A stretch of 56,253 bases of DNA from a virus, in the IMG/VR virus record IMGVR_UViG_3300025154_000119, positions 1 to 56,253 of that record. The stretch is one strand, 5' to 3'. A program made the position numbers and the translations under genes. Below are positions 48,524 to 55,790 of the stretch, piece after piece. The notes below the pieces were generated by a model that had not been told where the DNA came from, searched no databases, and saw only the letters and a list, made by a program, of their open reading frames with translations. How positions within the stretch are numbered: position 1 is the stretch's first letter; each line of letters starts with the position of its first letter.

Positions 48524-48783
48524 TTTTCACCTCGATGCCGTAGCCTTGCACGAATACCGCCTCGCCATTTTTCTGAAATACGCGCATTGATTGATTTTCG
48601 GTATCTTTCTGGATCACCGCAACAGGAAACTAACCAGTCAATGGCGATGCGCTTAGCGGTTTGGTGCGACTTTGCGTTGACTGTCAATCGCGTTATGTCC
48701 CCAATCATGACTTCCCACTGGTTTTCTCCTTGGGGCGGAGGTTCCCATATTCCAGAAATTACTTTTGGCATTTCAATATCCAT
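48520..48783 (-). CDS. Hypothetical 87-aa protein
   Basis: Start taken at 48783 (MDIEMPKVISG...); MPKVI at 48771 is also possible. The product (ENQWEVMIGDITRLTVNAKS ... RIAIDWLVSCCGDPERYRKS) is mixed, with a basic C-terminus rich in Arg. Overlaps both neighbours. No family recognised. Confidence 0.5.
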   Translation of the reverse strand: MDIEMPKVISGIWEPPPQGENQWEVMIGDITRLTVNAKSHQTAKRIAIDWLVSCCGDPERYRKSINARISEKWRGGIRARLRHRGEK

Positions 48784-49036
48784 AAAACAAATGAAACACA
48801 AGAGCACCCCAATGCATCTGGAATGTTCCGATATATGCAGCACTGCTAACAGGAGCATGGTCGTTTGTGTGGAAGAGTTTAAAAAACCGGATCTCTTTTG
48901 GTGCGCTATCTTCAACCAGCGCCCACACACAAGGCTTTAATCCTTGCATATCAACGGTTAAAATTTTTGCATCGACAGGCATTTCAATCTTGATATTGTC
49001 TTGTATTTCAAACTCGTATTTGAATATTCTTCTCAT
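48773..49036 (-). CDS. DUF7352-like protein (87 aa)
   Basis: RRIFKYEFEIQDNIKIEMPV with AKILTVDMQGLKPCVWALVE and a YIGTFQMHWGALVFHLF ending matches the short phage/bacterial family annotated DUF7352. Conserved features are the FKYELE-I-IEMP start, the K-CLWALVD middle and the YIGT-Q--GALVFHVF end. A compact all-beta fold is likely; the role is not known. The initiation region is a copy of the one in front of the upstream gene (see repeats at 49041 and 49283). Confidence 0.62.
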   Translation of the reverse strand: MRRIFKYEFEIQDNIKIEMPVDAKILTVDMQGLKPCVWALVEDSAPKEIRFFKLFHTNDHAPVSSAAYIGTFQMHWGALVFHLFYGY

Positions 49037-49278
49037 TCTCCAACCTCCGAATAATCCCCAACAGCCGGTTGAATTTCATCCCATAACGAAGTGGGCAGCC
49101 ATATATTGTTGTCGTTTACCTCAAACGCATCTTCTCCGGTAAAAACGAGATCGACAACTTGGTCCTCTATTGATTTTAAAAACTGAATTACTTCTTGTGA
49201 ATTTTCACAAATCTCCAACTCGCCAGGAAGTGCCTTTTGATATCTCTCAACGAGGTTATCTCTCATTTTTGCTTTCAT
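49033..49278 (-). CDS. Hypothetical acidic 81-aa protein
   Basis: AGGAGG precedes the ATG at 49278. The product (LVERYQKALPGELEICENSQ ... VVDLVFTGEDAFEVNDNN) is acidic and alpha/beta. Its C-terminal codons contain one copy of the 30-bp repeated initiation region. No family recognised. Confidence 0.5.
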   Translation of the reverse strand: MKAKMRDNLVERYQKALPGELEICENSQEVIQFLKSIEDQVVDLVFTGEDAFEVNDNNIWLPTSLWDEIQPAVGDYSEVGE

Positions 49279-49312
49279 CTTTCAACCTCCTAATAATCCC
49301 CAACAGCCGATT
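49041..49312. repeat. Duplicated 30-bp translation-initiation region
   Basis: Copies at 49041-49070 and 49283-49312 match at 28 of 30 positions and both contain the SD (CAACCTCC on the + strand) of the leftward genes starting at 49036 and 49278. It probably came from duplication of a gene start or of a former gene end. Confidence 0.6.
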
Positions 49313-49362
49313 AATATCCTTCATCTTAACGCTAGGATAACTGTCTCCATCGCCTTCGACGT

Positions 49363-49452
49363 TCAAGCTTCAGGGCGGACGAGGCGTTTCCCACACACTC
49401 GGCAGCGTGGATGGTTCGGCCGCTCAAAGCCTGGGAGTTTGGCTTGCTTCAT
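49363..49452 (-). CDS. Tiny CxxC peptide (29 aa)
   Basis: The ATG at 49452 overlaps the DUF5131 gene stop (ATGA) and has GGGAGG 10 bases upstream, inside that gene. The product ends PRCRVCGKRLVRPEA, a basic CxxC peptide. The context favours expression; length is too short for family assignment. Confidence 0.45.
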   Translation of the reverse strand: MKQAKLPGFERPNHPRCRVCGKRLVRPEA

Positions 49453-50300
49453 TCTGGGTATTCCTCCCATGTGCGGCCGTCGAGCATCCTGCCAGAGGCT
49501 TTCTTTCCCACCCTATACATTGATAAGCCATCGACTATTTCTTGTCTTACGCCACCACTCAATCCACACATTTGATTGTGCCCAAGCCACTCTCCCCATT
49601 GTTTGAAGAAAAACGGGACTTCGGCCGAAACGCACTGATCCCTTAACGACCGAATCCAATCCGGGTGAACCGGCCGGGCCTTTGGCCCTGTTTCCCCCCC
49701 GGCAATAACCCAATCAAGCCGTGTCGGATCGGTCGTGTATGAGAAATCGAGATAGTGTGGTAGCCATGGCGTTAGGTCTATTTGGCTGAGCATGGGCTCA
49801 ACCGAAACAAAACGGACCTTAGCCGGGATCTCCATCAGGAGCGGTATCCGTTTATCGGCTTGCTCCTGATTCTCAGCAGTGACACCAACCCACAAATGGT
49901 CCGGAATCTTCCCCCACGGAAAATGCTCAAAATAATCCAGCATGCGCCCTGGCCGTTTGGTGAGCAGTAAAAAAGTATGCTGCCGAGCGCCCATCATGGC
50001 CCCAAATACACGTGTTAAACCATGGTCTGTAACGCTATCGTGAAAAAGATCTCCCATAAATTGGACCCCGATGCGTGCGGTCTTTTTTCTTTTGAGTGGT
50101 TCGTTGAGCACACTCGACAATAAAACATGTTCTCCGCCTGCATATGCTTCACGCTCCCATTCTCCAATAGTCGGATTTTTCGCCAGCCGGTTAGCCATGG
50201 CCAGATGCCAGCAATTGTCACAGGCTGGGCTGATTTTTGAGCACCGCATAGCAATTGGATTCCAGGTGTGAGTCAAATAATCGATAGTTGTTTTGTTCAT
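49449..50300 (-). CDS. DUF5131 (Phage Gp37/Gp68) family protein
   Basis: The 283-aa protein has the family signature: THTWNPIAMRCSKISPACDN with a Cys cluster (Cys20, 27 and 30), VQFMGDLFHDSV, TFLLLTKRPGRM, WVGVTAENQEQADKRIPLL and WVIAGGETGPKARPVHPDWI. The fold is related to radical-SAM TIM barrels; the cluster may hold Fe-S or zinc. The start at 50300 (GAGG upstream) overlaps the MBL stop. In other genomes the family often occurs beside a TcmP partner; none is seen here. The substrate is not known. Confidence 0.88.
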   Translation of the reverse strand: MNKTTIDYLTHTWNPIAMRCSKISPACDNCWHLAMANRLAKNPTIGEWEREAYAGGEHVLLSSVLNEPLKRKKTARIGVQFMGDLFHDSVTDHGLTRVFGAMMGARQHTFLLLTKRPGRMLDYFEHFPWGKIPDHLWVGVTAENQEQADKRIPLLMEIPAKVRFVSVEPMLSQIDLTPWLPHYLDFSYTTDPTRLDWVIAGGETGPKARPVHPDWIRSLRDQCVSAEVPFFFKQWGEWLGHNQMCGLSGGVRQEIVDGLSMYRVGKKASGRMLDGRTWEEYPE

Positions 50301-50983
50301 TATGCCTCGCAAACGAATACCGGCTTGCCGGCGATCTCTTGAATCGTCCGTTTGAACATTTCTTCATCTGAATTATCCGCCGACAAGTGGAGAAGATGGA
50401 TACATCTGCACTTGCTCAAATCCTGGGCCTGGAAAAACCTGATGCAGTTTTCGAGGCTCATGTGTGCGGCCATAAGGCGCCGTTTACGGGCCGGATCGAG
50501 GTTAGGTGATAACGTCCGACTGCTGTAATTGCAGCCTATGGCGTAGATACTGACCCCCTTAAAGGCATACCGGGAATAAAAGCTGTCGTTGAGGTAAACG
50601 AGCTTTTCCTCTCCATCCGAAATCAAAAACCCGACATTTGGAACGTCGTGTTCTGCCGGAAACGCCAAGATTTTGAATCCATCAATCTCAAATTGATTTT
50701 TAGGGATTACGATATGAACACGATGGCCTGTGGCTCCGATGACCTCTGCGGTTTCGGACGTCATCCAGCAATCAACCCCGGCCCGGACCAAATCGAGAAT
50801 TCCAGCGCTATGGTCGGCGTGGCTATGGGAGATCAGACACCCGGAAACCTCAGATAGCCGGTATCCGAGCGCCTTCTTGATCGAGCTGCCGCGGAGGCCA
50901 GCCTCGATCAAAAGCGATTTTCCCCTGCTCCTGACCATATAGAGATTCCCGTCACTGCTGCTGCGGTAGGATGTAAATTCCAT
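50300..50983 (-). CDS. MBL-fold metallo-hydrolase
   Basis: The 227-aa protein carries HSHADHS (His53, His55, Asp57, His58), followed by further metal-ligand positions in EHDVPNVGF and YLNDSFYSRY, giving a two-metal beta-lactamase fold (YycJ/WalJ-like). It lies between RecT and the DUF5131 gene. MBL-fold genes often sit next to RecT in phage recombination modules and may act on nucleic acid. The product and role are not proven. It is translated just after RecT with a GGGG SD. Confidence 0.85.
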   Translation of the reverse strand: MEFTSYRSSSDGNLYMVRSRGKSLLIEAGLRGSSIKKALGYRLSEVSGCLISHSHADHSAGILDLVRAGVDCWMTSETAEVIGATGHRVHIVIPKNQFEIDGFKILAFPAEHDVPNVGFLISDGEEKLVYLNDSFYSRYAFKGVSIYAIGCNYSSRTLSPNLDPARKRRLMAAHMSLENCIRFFQAQDLSKCRCIHLLHLSADNSDEEMFKRTIQEIAGKPVFVCEA

Positions 50984-50985
50984 AA

Positions 50986-51801
50986 TTAAAACCCCGGCCC
51001 TGCTGTTTCGGCTTGAGCCTCTGCCGCTTCAGCCGCCACGATAGCCGCCTTTTCTGCGTCGGTAAGATCGATCGAGTCGCCGCCGGCTGACTGATCAGGG
51101 GTGGAATCAATATCGATCTCTTCTTTATTCGCAAACGCTCCAACTTCAGCTTGCGGCGACATGCGGGGCTGTTCTTCCGGCCCGGAATCCTCGATTTCGT
51201 CAACAGTTTTCATCCCCATGAGCACCTCTGGGGCATACAGCCGGCCGAATAGGGTAGCGGTCCGATACCGGAGCATCAAATCCGGCATGGTTTTCCACTT
51301 CGAGCCCTTTCTTTCGATCCAGCCCTCGACTTTTGCCATGGCAATTGACACGGCCGGGCTTTCCAGCCGTTCACCGGTCGCCTTCTCGATAGCCCATGCG
51401 ATGCACGATTTATTGTCTCCATCACCTTTTGTCTCGTACCGGATCGGGGTGAATTTTCCAGTGGTATTAACAGCTGCAATAATAAACTGCGCGGACCATC
51501 CGGGCCGTCCATGCACGATGTAAATGCTTTGCATGACCGACAACGGGGACGCTCCCATGCGGTTTGCCATTTCCAGCGCTATGACGGCGTTGGCAATGTT
51601 GCCTTTAAATTGTTCTGGAACCAAGTCCGCTGATGCCAAGCATTTCGCCTCGCGTTGCATCAATTCGAAACCTGCCAGTGTGCTAAACCCGGCCACTACA
51701 GGTTCTCGGCGGGCCGTTTCTTCGACCACTTTATCGAGCACGGATGCCGTGGCTTCCATTGCTGCTTTGGTGCCATTATTTGCTACTTGCTGTTGCGCCA
51801 T
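50986..51801 (-). CDS. recT: RecT-family ssDNA-annealing recombinase
   Basis: The 271-aa protein has the RecT pattern: GFELMQREAKCLASADLVPE, NIANAVIALEMANRMGASPL, VMQSIYIVHGRPGWSAQFII, WAIEKATGERLESP and WKTMPDLMLRYRTATLFGRL. The last ~60 residues are an acidic, Ala/Glu-rich tail that may bind other replication proteins. It anneals complementary single strands in phage recombination. A 5'-3' exonuclease (RecE/YqaJ-like) is normally next to it; here the neighbours are an MBL protein and an SbcC-like ATPase. Confidence 0.9.
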   Translation of the reverse strand: MAQQQVANNGTKAAMEATASVLDKVVEETARREPVVAGFSTLAGFELMQREAKCLASADLVPEQFKGNIANAVIALEMANRMGASPLSVMQSIYIVHGRPGWSAQFIIAAVNTTGKFTPIRYETKGDGDNKSCIAWAIEKATGERLESPAVSIAMAKVEGWIERKGSKWKTMPDLMLRYRTATLFGRLYAPEVLMGMKTVDEIEDSGPEEQPRMSPQAEVGAFANKEEIDIDSTPDQSAGGDSIDLTDAEKAAIVAAEAAEAQAETAGPGF

Positions 51802-51810
51802 TGGTTTCTC

Positions 51811-52023
51811 CTATTCTTCATCAATAAATTGTAATTTGGCTATCCTGCACTTTCCATATTTTCCACCAAGCTGGGCAATTCTCTTTTTGATTTGGTCAAG
51901 CGATGCCGATCTGGTGTACTGTTCATGGACAATCGGGCCACCATCATCTACAAACATTTTGCCTTTTCCGATTGAAAGCGGCTGATCATTTTCAGCGACC
52001 ATTACATAAATGTCTTCTGGCAT
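51811..52023 (-). CDS. Hypothetical 70-aa protein between SbcC-like and RecT
   Basis: AAAGGAG precedes the ATG. The product (EDIYVMVAENDQPLSIGKGK ... LDQIKKRIAQLGGKYGKCRI) is a small alpha/beta protein with a basic C-terminal helix. Spacing suggests it is co-translated with the recombination genes; no family recognised. Confidence 0.6.
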   Translation of the reverse strand: MPEDIYVMVAENDQPLSIGKGKMFVDDGGPIVHEQYTRSASLDQIKKRIAQLGGKYGKCRIAKLQFIDEE

Positions 52024-52034
52024 TGCTTTTCTCC

Positions 52035-53993
52035 TTATGCCGCCTTCTGACCGGCAGCGATTGATTCAACTCTGAGTTCTTTGTCTTCAGCAGAAACCAC
52101 GAGCCGGATCATCTGGCCGGCGGTCTGGAGGGTTTCGACAATACTCTCCGCGTTGTCGATGAACAGTGGGAGAGATACCCCGTGGTATTCAGACAGCGCG
52201 TTTATAATATCGATTCCGCAATTGATCCGGCTTGCGTTGTTGAGATCGCCGTAAGGAACGCCTCCGACCGTTGCTGTGCAGCAATCCGCCAAACCTCCAT
52301 TTATTTGCTCGGAAAAAAGCTTCCAGCGGGTAATTTTGAACTTGCTGTTGATATGATCAGTCAACATCCCGCACTTGGCCCGGGTGAACTCCTCCAAGAC
52401 ATGGAGATCTGCTTCAAGCTGCTCAAACTCTTTTGCCAAGGCTTTTTCTTGTGTTGCCAGCTCGGCAATCCGAGCCTTAGATTTTTGGGCCGTCTCGATC
52501 TCTGCCAATTTCCCGTTGATGGTATCAATTGATACCTCGGCCTCTTTGATTTTTGCGTAAACCTCGGCGGCGGCATCATGCCCGCCGATGGCAAGTTCCC
52601 CGAGTTCGGAATCGATTTTGTTGGCCTTTTCGGTGAGGATATCGAGCCCGGCCGGCGCCGGCAATCCGGCCGGTTCTGATAGGGCTTTTTTAGCTTTCTG
52701 ATAGGCCTCTTCGGACAAGGCTACACGGGCGTTTTGATCTTTCAGCGCTTTCAACAGCTCAGTCTCACGGGCTTTTGCCGCCGTCAATTTTTCGGAATGC
52801 TCCTTCCCAGACGACTGGATATTGCTAAGAATATCGGCCTTAACACGGTTAAACTCGGCTTGAGCGGTCGAAACAGTGTCGGCAATCTGGCTTTCCGGTA
52901 TCGCTTGGCCGCAAGTCGGGCAAGTCCCGGCGACCTCCGGCGGAACGAAAACTTTCTGGTTCTCTTCGTGCCATTTCTTTCTGAGCGCTTCAACGGCTGC
53001 GGTAAGCGCATTTATTTCAATCCCAACCGATTTGATGCCTGCGGAAATTTCGCGGGCCTTATTTTGTGCGGTCGTGAGCGCTTCTTCCGCCTCTCGGGAG
53101 GCTTCGCGGCGCTTTGCCATGACGGCCTCGACCTCTTTTTTATGGGCAGCCTCGATCTCCTGGATCTGGTTTTGGAGATCCAGCAATTCCTTTTTCTTGA
53201 TGCCGATAGCGCCGCCGGACTCAATCATTGACAGCTCATTTCGAAGAACCTCCAGGCGGGACTCGATCCCGGATTTTTCCTTGCTCAAGGGGCCGGGATC
53301 GAGTTGTTCGGTTGGTAGGCTTTTTGACAACTCATCGATCCGCACGGGGATAGCCGTCAACTCTTTATTGATTCCGGTTTTCCGGTAGGCTATCTCCTGC
53401 CGGTACTCATCCACTGTTTTTTTATCTCCCAACATCTGCGGGATTCTGGCGAATTCGGCGGACGTGGCAATCACATCGGCATCCGACACATCGCCGCATA
53501 CCTCGATCAAAAGTTTGCGGCGGGCGTCCCATTTCATTTCTTCGTTGACGAAGCGGGGAGAAGTGAGGAGTCGGAAAAGCTCAGGCCGGGCTATCTCGGA
53601 AATCTTTTCCTGGTAGCCTTTTGTCTTTACCGGTACGCCATTGACAAAATAATCGGTAGTATGGCCTGAAAAATCGGATTGCGCAGAACCGCGGCGCTTC
53701 GTCCATTTTTCACTGAAGACCTTGCGGAGCGTTATTTCCCGTCCATCAACATCAAAAACGCCCTCGACCTCGTGGTCGATGTTGGAAACCGGAACTCCGT
53801 CAGACAGGGTTTTTATGCCGAAATTGGCCGAGTTAAGGCTGTCTTTGTCGGTAAGCAACCAGACAAACGAGTCCATGATCGTGGTTTTGCCGGTGCCATT
53901 ATCGCCGTAAATTGTGGCATCCTCGCCCATCGGCGAGAACGTAAATTCTCGGATGCCCTTGAAATTGCGCAAAACAAGCTTTTGCAGTATCAT
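52035..53993 (-). CDS. SbcC/RecF-like AAA ATPase with zinc hook
   Basis: The 652-aa protein has an ABC/SMC-type head: Walker A GDNGTGKT (30-37) and a C-terminal half-site with LFIDNAESIVE as Walker B, joined by a long antiparallel coiled coil (~200-560). At its tip CPTCGQ (Cys358 and 361) is a Rad50/SbcC-style zinc hook. No SbcD/Mre11 nuclease gene is in the window. It probably bridges or senses DNA ends for RecT. The gene starts the recombination part of the operon with a strong GGAGGTGAGGT SD. Confidence 0.86.
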   Translation of the reverse strand: MILQKLVLRNFKGIREFTFSPMGEDATIYGDNGTGKTTIMDSFVWLLTDKDSLNSANFGIKTLSDGVPVSNIDHEVEGVFDVDGREITLRKVFSEKWTKRRGSAQSDFSGHTTDYFVNGVPVKTKGYQEKISEIARPELFRLLTSPRFVNEEMKWDARRKLLIEVCGDVSDADVIATSAEFARIPQMLGDKKTVDEYRQEIAYRKTGINKELTAIPVRIDELSKSLPTEQLDPGPLSKEKSGIESRLEVLRNELSMIESGGAIGIKKKELLDLQNQIQEIEAAHKKEVEAVMAKRREASREAEEALTTAQNKAREISAGIKSVGIEINALTAAVEALRKKWHEENQKVFVPPEVAGTCPTCGQAIPESQIADTVSTAQAEFNRVKADILSNIQSSGKEHSEKLTAAKARETELLKALKDQNARVALSEEAYQKAKKALSEPAGLPAPAGLDILTEKANKIDSELGELAIGGHDAAAEVYAKIKEAEVSIDTINGKLAEIETAQKSKARIAELATQEKALAKEFEQLEADLHVLEEFTRAKCGMLTDHINSKFKITRWKLFSEQINGGLADCCTATVGGVPYGDLNNASRINCGIDIINALSEYHGVSLPLFIDNAESIVETLQTAGQMIRLVVSAEDKELRVESIAAGQKAA

Positions 53994-54014
53994 ACCTCAC
54001 CTCCATCTTTTGGT

Positions 54015-54164
54015 TTAACGGCTCGTTACCGTGTAGTTATAATCCGGTCTCTGCTGCCTGAGATTGCTGGCAATATCGCAGGCGCCCCATACAGCAAGGC
54101 CCATTACTATGGTCAAAAAAACGAGCGATACGATTTCTTTCACTGCCGATTTAATCTCTGCCAT
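54015..54164 (-). CDS. Single-span membrane protein (49 aa)
   Basis: Start at 54164 (AGGAGG 4 bases upstream) rather than the longer frame from 54248. One transmembrane segment (VSLVFLTIVMGLAVWGA) follows a short basic/acidic helix; the tail is Arg/Tyr-rich. Small inner-membrane proteins in phage early operons are of unknown role. Confidence 0.55.
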   Translation of the reverse strand: MAEIKSAVKEIVSLVFLTIVMGLAVWGACDIASNLRQQRPDYNYTVTSR

Positions 54165-54340
54165 GGTGCCTCCTGTTTTGGGTTTGCGCGCCCGGCCATG
54201 GGTGCACATAACCGGGCGGGCTGGTCGATGCCTCTTCGCCATCCGCACGAGATATGGAACCGGCCTCCCAGCTGCGGATGGTTACTCTATGCGGCGGCAT
54301 CCGATTGACCGCGTGAAGGAGTGCTGGGGCCGTGGTTGGT

Positions 54341-54556
54341 TTATTTTTTATGCTTATAGAATTGCTCCAAACGTTTTAAGGCGTGGCTGATTCCTGCGCG
54401 TGATATCGATTTGTCAAGTGCATAGCCCATTACAACAACCCTCTGCGCGTCATCGAAGGTCTCTAAGTTCCCGCTGGTTATGGTGTTAAAAATCATATCA
54501 GAGTCTTGCATTTGCTTTTCTACCTCTCTGGCATATTCGTCCATAAATTTTTCCAT
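54341..54556 (-). CDS. Hypothetical 71-aa helical protein
   Basis: MEKFMDEYAREVEKQMQDSD ... AQRVVVMGYALDKSISRAGI is helical with a basic Lys/Arg-rich end (ALKRLEQFYKHKK). The start at 54556 or MDEY at 54544 both fit. No family recognised. It lies downstream of two hairpins. Confidence 0.55.
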   Translation of the reverse strand: MEKFMDEYAREVEKQMQDSDMIFNTITSGNLETFDDAQRVVVMGYALDKSISRAGISHALKRLEQFYKHKK

Positions 54557-54568
54557 AATCCCGACGCG

Positions 54569-54600
54569 CCCCGGCGAACCGGGGGCTTATCGGGGATAAG
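54569..54600. promoter_or_regulatory. Two adjacent short hairpins upstream of the 54556 gene
   Basis: CCCCGG-CGAA-CCGGGG (54569-54584) and CTTATC-GGG-GATAAG (54586-54600) are perfect stems side by side. The CGAA tetraloop of the first is of a stable GNRA-like type on one strand. They lie in the 70-bp gap before the leftward gene at 54556; no T-tract, so attenuation or mRNA protection is more likely than termination. Confidence 0.5.
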
Positions 54601-54627
54601 CGCCGGATCTGTGCTCCGGCTGGTAGG

Positions 54628-55350
54628 TTAGCCTATAACCGTTGACTGAGGTATTTTTTCGGAAAGCCATTTTTTGATGTTGGCTATGGCTGCCAACTTC
54701 CAAGCTCCGCCATCGGCTTCATATAAGGAGCAGTTTATACCCCCTTGATTCCTAAGCCTCAAAATAAACTGCGATGATGGCTGTTCGATTTCGCGGAACG
54801 TCCTGTACGGCCGCAGCGTTAACGGGTTTTCGACCTTTACTTTTGACCGTGTTGTTATTCCGGTTGTAACCTGTATGGTCTGGCTGAATTTATCATCCTT
54901 GTTTTCAACAACCGTTTCGTTGGCAAGCTTCCCGAGCATATCTATCATTCCGCCGATAACTTCGTCATAAACGAACAAGCTTTGCAGCGCGATAATAAAC
55001 CGTTCCAGGTCATGGAATTGATCGAACTTGAACGCCGTCGCATCGAGACCAGCCTCGCAGTACTTGAACCGGATGTTCTCGTTCATCGGGTCGATGTTGC
55101 CGTAAATAAAAACCTTGTCAAAATCGAATACGTGCACAAAAAGCTTGCTGTCCTCTACACGCTCCGGGTCAATCTGACTATTCATGTAATCCGCAAGTCC
55201 TTGGAGCGTTTTAAAACCCAACACGGCGGGCTTAGAGTGTTGAGGCGGGTGGACAATGGATAAGCCGTCTTTGGTATAAATATGATCCCCGATTTTTTCC
55301 TGCCTGATCGCATCAAGTGAAAGAATTTTTTCAACGAATTTTTGAAGCAT
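54628..55350 (-). CDS. Conserved early phage protein (240 aa)
   Basis: GGAGG precedes the ATG at 55350. The C-terminal pattern VENPLTLRPYRTFREIEQPS then SQFILRLRNQ ... CSLYEADGGAWKLAAIANIK is characteristic of a family found in the recombination/early module of many temperate phages, including Firmicutes ones. The N-terminal half is alpha/beta. It has no nuclease motif that I can see. It sits upstream of the SbcC-like/RecT genes in the same operon; role unknown. Confidence 0.7.
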   Translation of the reverse strand: MLQKFVEKILSLDAIRQEKIGDHIYTKDGLSIVHPPQHSKPAVLGFKTLQGLADYMNSQIDPERVEDSKLFVHVFDFDKVFIYGNIDPMNENIRFKYCEAGLDATAFKFDQFHDLERFIIALQSLFVYDEVIGGMIDMLGKLANETVVENKDDKFSQTIQVTTGITTRSKVKVENPLTLRPYRTFREIEQPSSQFILRLRNQGGINCSLYEADGGAWKLAAIANIKKWLSEKIPQSTVIG

Positions 55351-55359
55351 TTTGCCTCC

Positions 55360-55704
55360 TTATTTGGCTACCGAAACGGGTTTGCTGAACGGTAAACTGG
55401 TTTGTTTGTTTGTCGGGCCGCGTTCAATAGCGAACCCGCCACGACCTGCATCAATTTTCAAATCTGCTGTTAGAGTTTGCGGTTCCTGCCCCTGAAGCTT
55501 CGCGTCGCACGTCAACCCAATGGCGATAATAGTTCTGTCGTCGCTCGGCTTGATGGAAACCTTCAGCGTTATAACCCGTTGCTTGAGGTTGGTGTTAATG
55601 TCGTTGATGTTGTCAAGTGCTTCTTTTAAACACCTGTCAAACATTTCAACTGCCGCGCCATCTCTAATATTCGATAGCGACATTTTTTCTTTAACTTCTT
55701 CCAT
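55360..55704 (-). CDS. Early phage protein, 'replication terminator'-type (114 aa)
   Basis: MEEVKEKMSLSNIRDGAAVE with a helix (FDRCLKEALDNINDINTN) and long paired strands (QRVITLKVSIKPSDDRTIIA, LTADLKIDAGRGGFAIERGP) resembles the small phage proteins loosely annotated as replication terminator proteins, which pair with the 240-aa gene in other phages. GGGGG before the ATG serves as SD. The name is historical; no termination role is shown. Confidence 0.6.
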   Translation of the reverse strand: MEEVKEKMSLSNIRDGAAVEMFDRCLKEALDNINDINTNLKQRVITLKVSIKPSDDRTIIAIGLTCDAKLQGQEPQTLTADLKIDAGRGGFAIERGPTNKQTSLPFSKPVSVAK

Positions 55705-55728
55705 TGATGCCCCCTAATTTTTGAGTTA

Positions 55729-55750
55729 ACCCCCGGCCAATTCCGGGGGT
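55729..55750. terminator. GC-rich hairpin downstream of the repeat gene
   Basis: ACCCCCGG pairs with CCGGGGGT across a 6-nt loop (CCAATT). No clear T-tract follows on either strand. Placed between the leftward repeat gene and the next leftward gene, it could reduce read-through. Confidence 0.45.
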
Positions 55751-55790
55751 GTTCGCCGCTCTGATGCTTTCGTGAATCGCGGCTAAATTT

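Noticed and set aside
53679-54308. 209-aa rightward frame opposite the SbcC-like gene
   Set aside because: Shadow of the ATPase N-terminal coding region; no motif.
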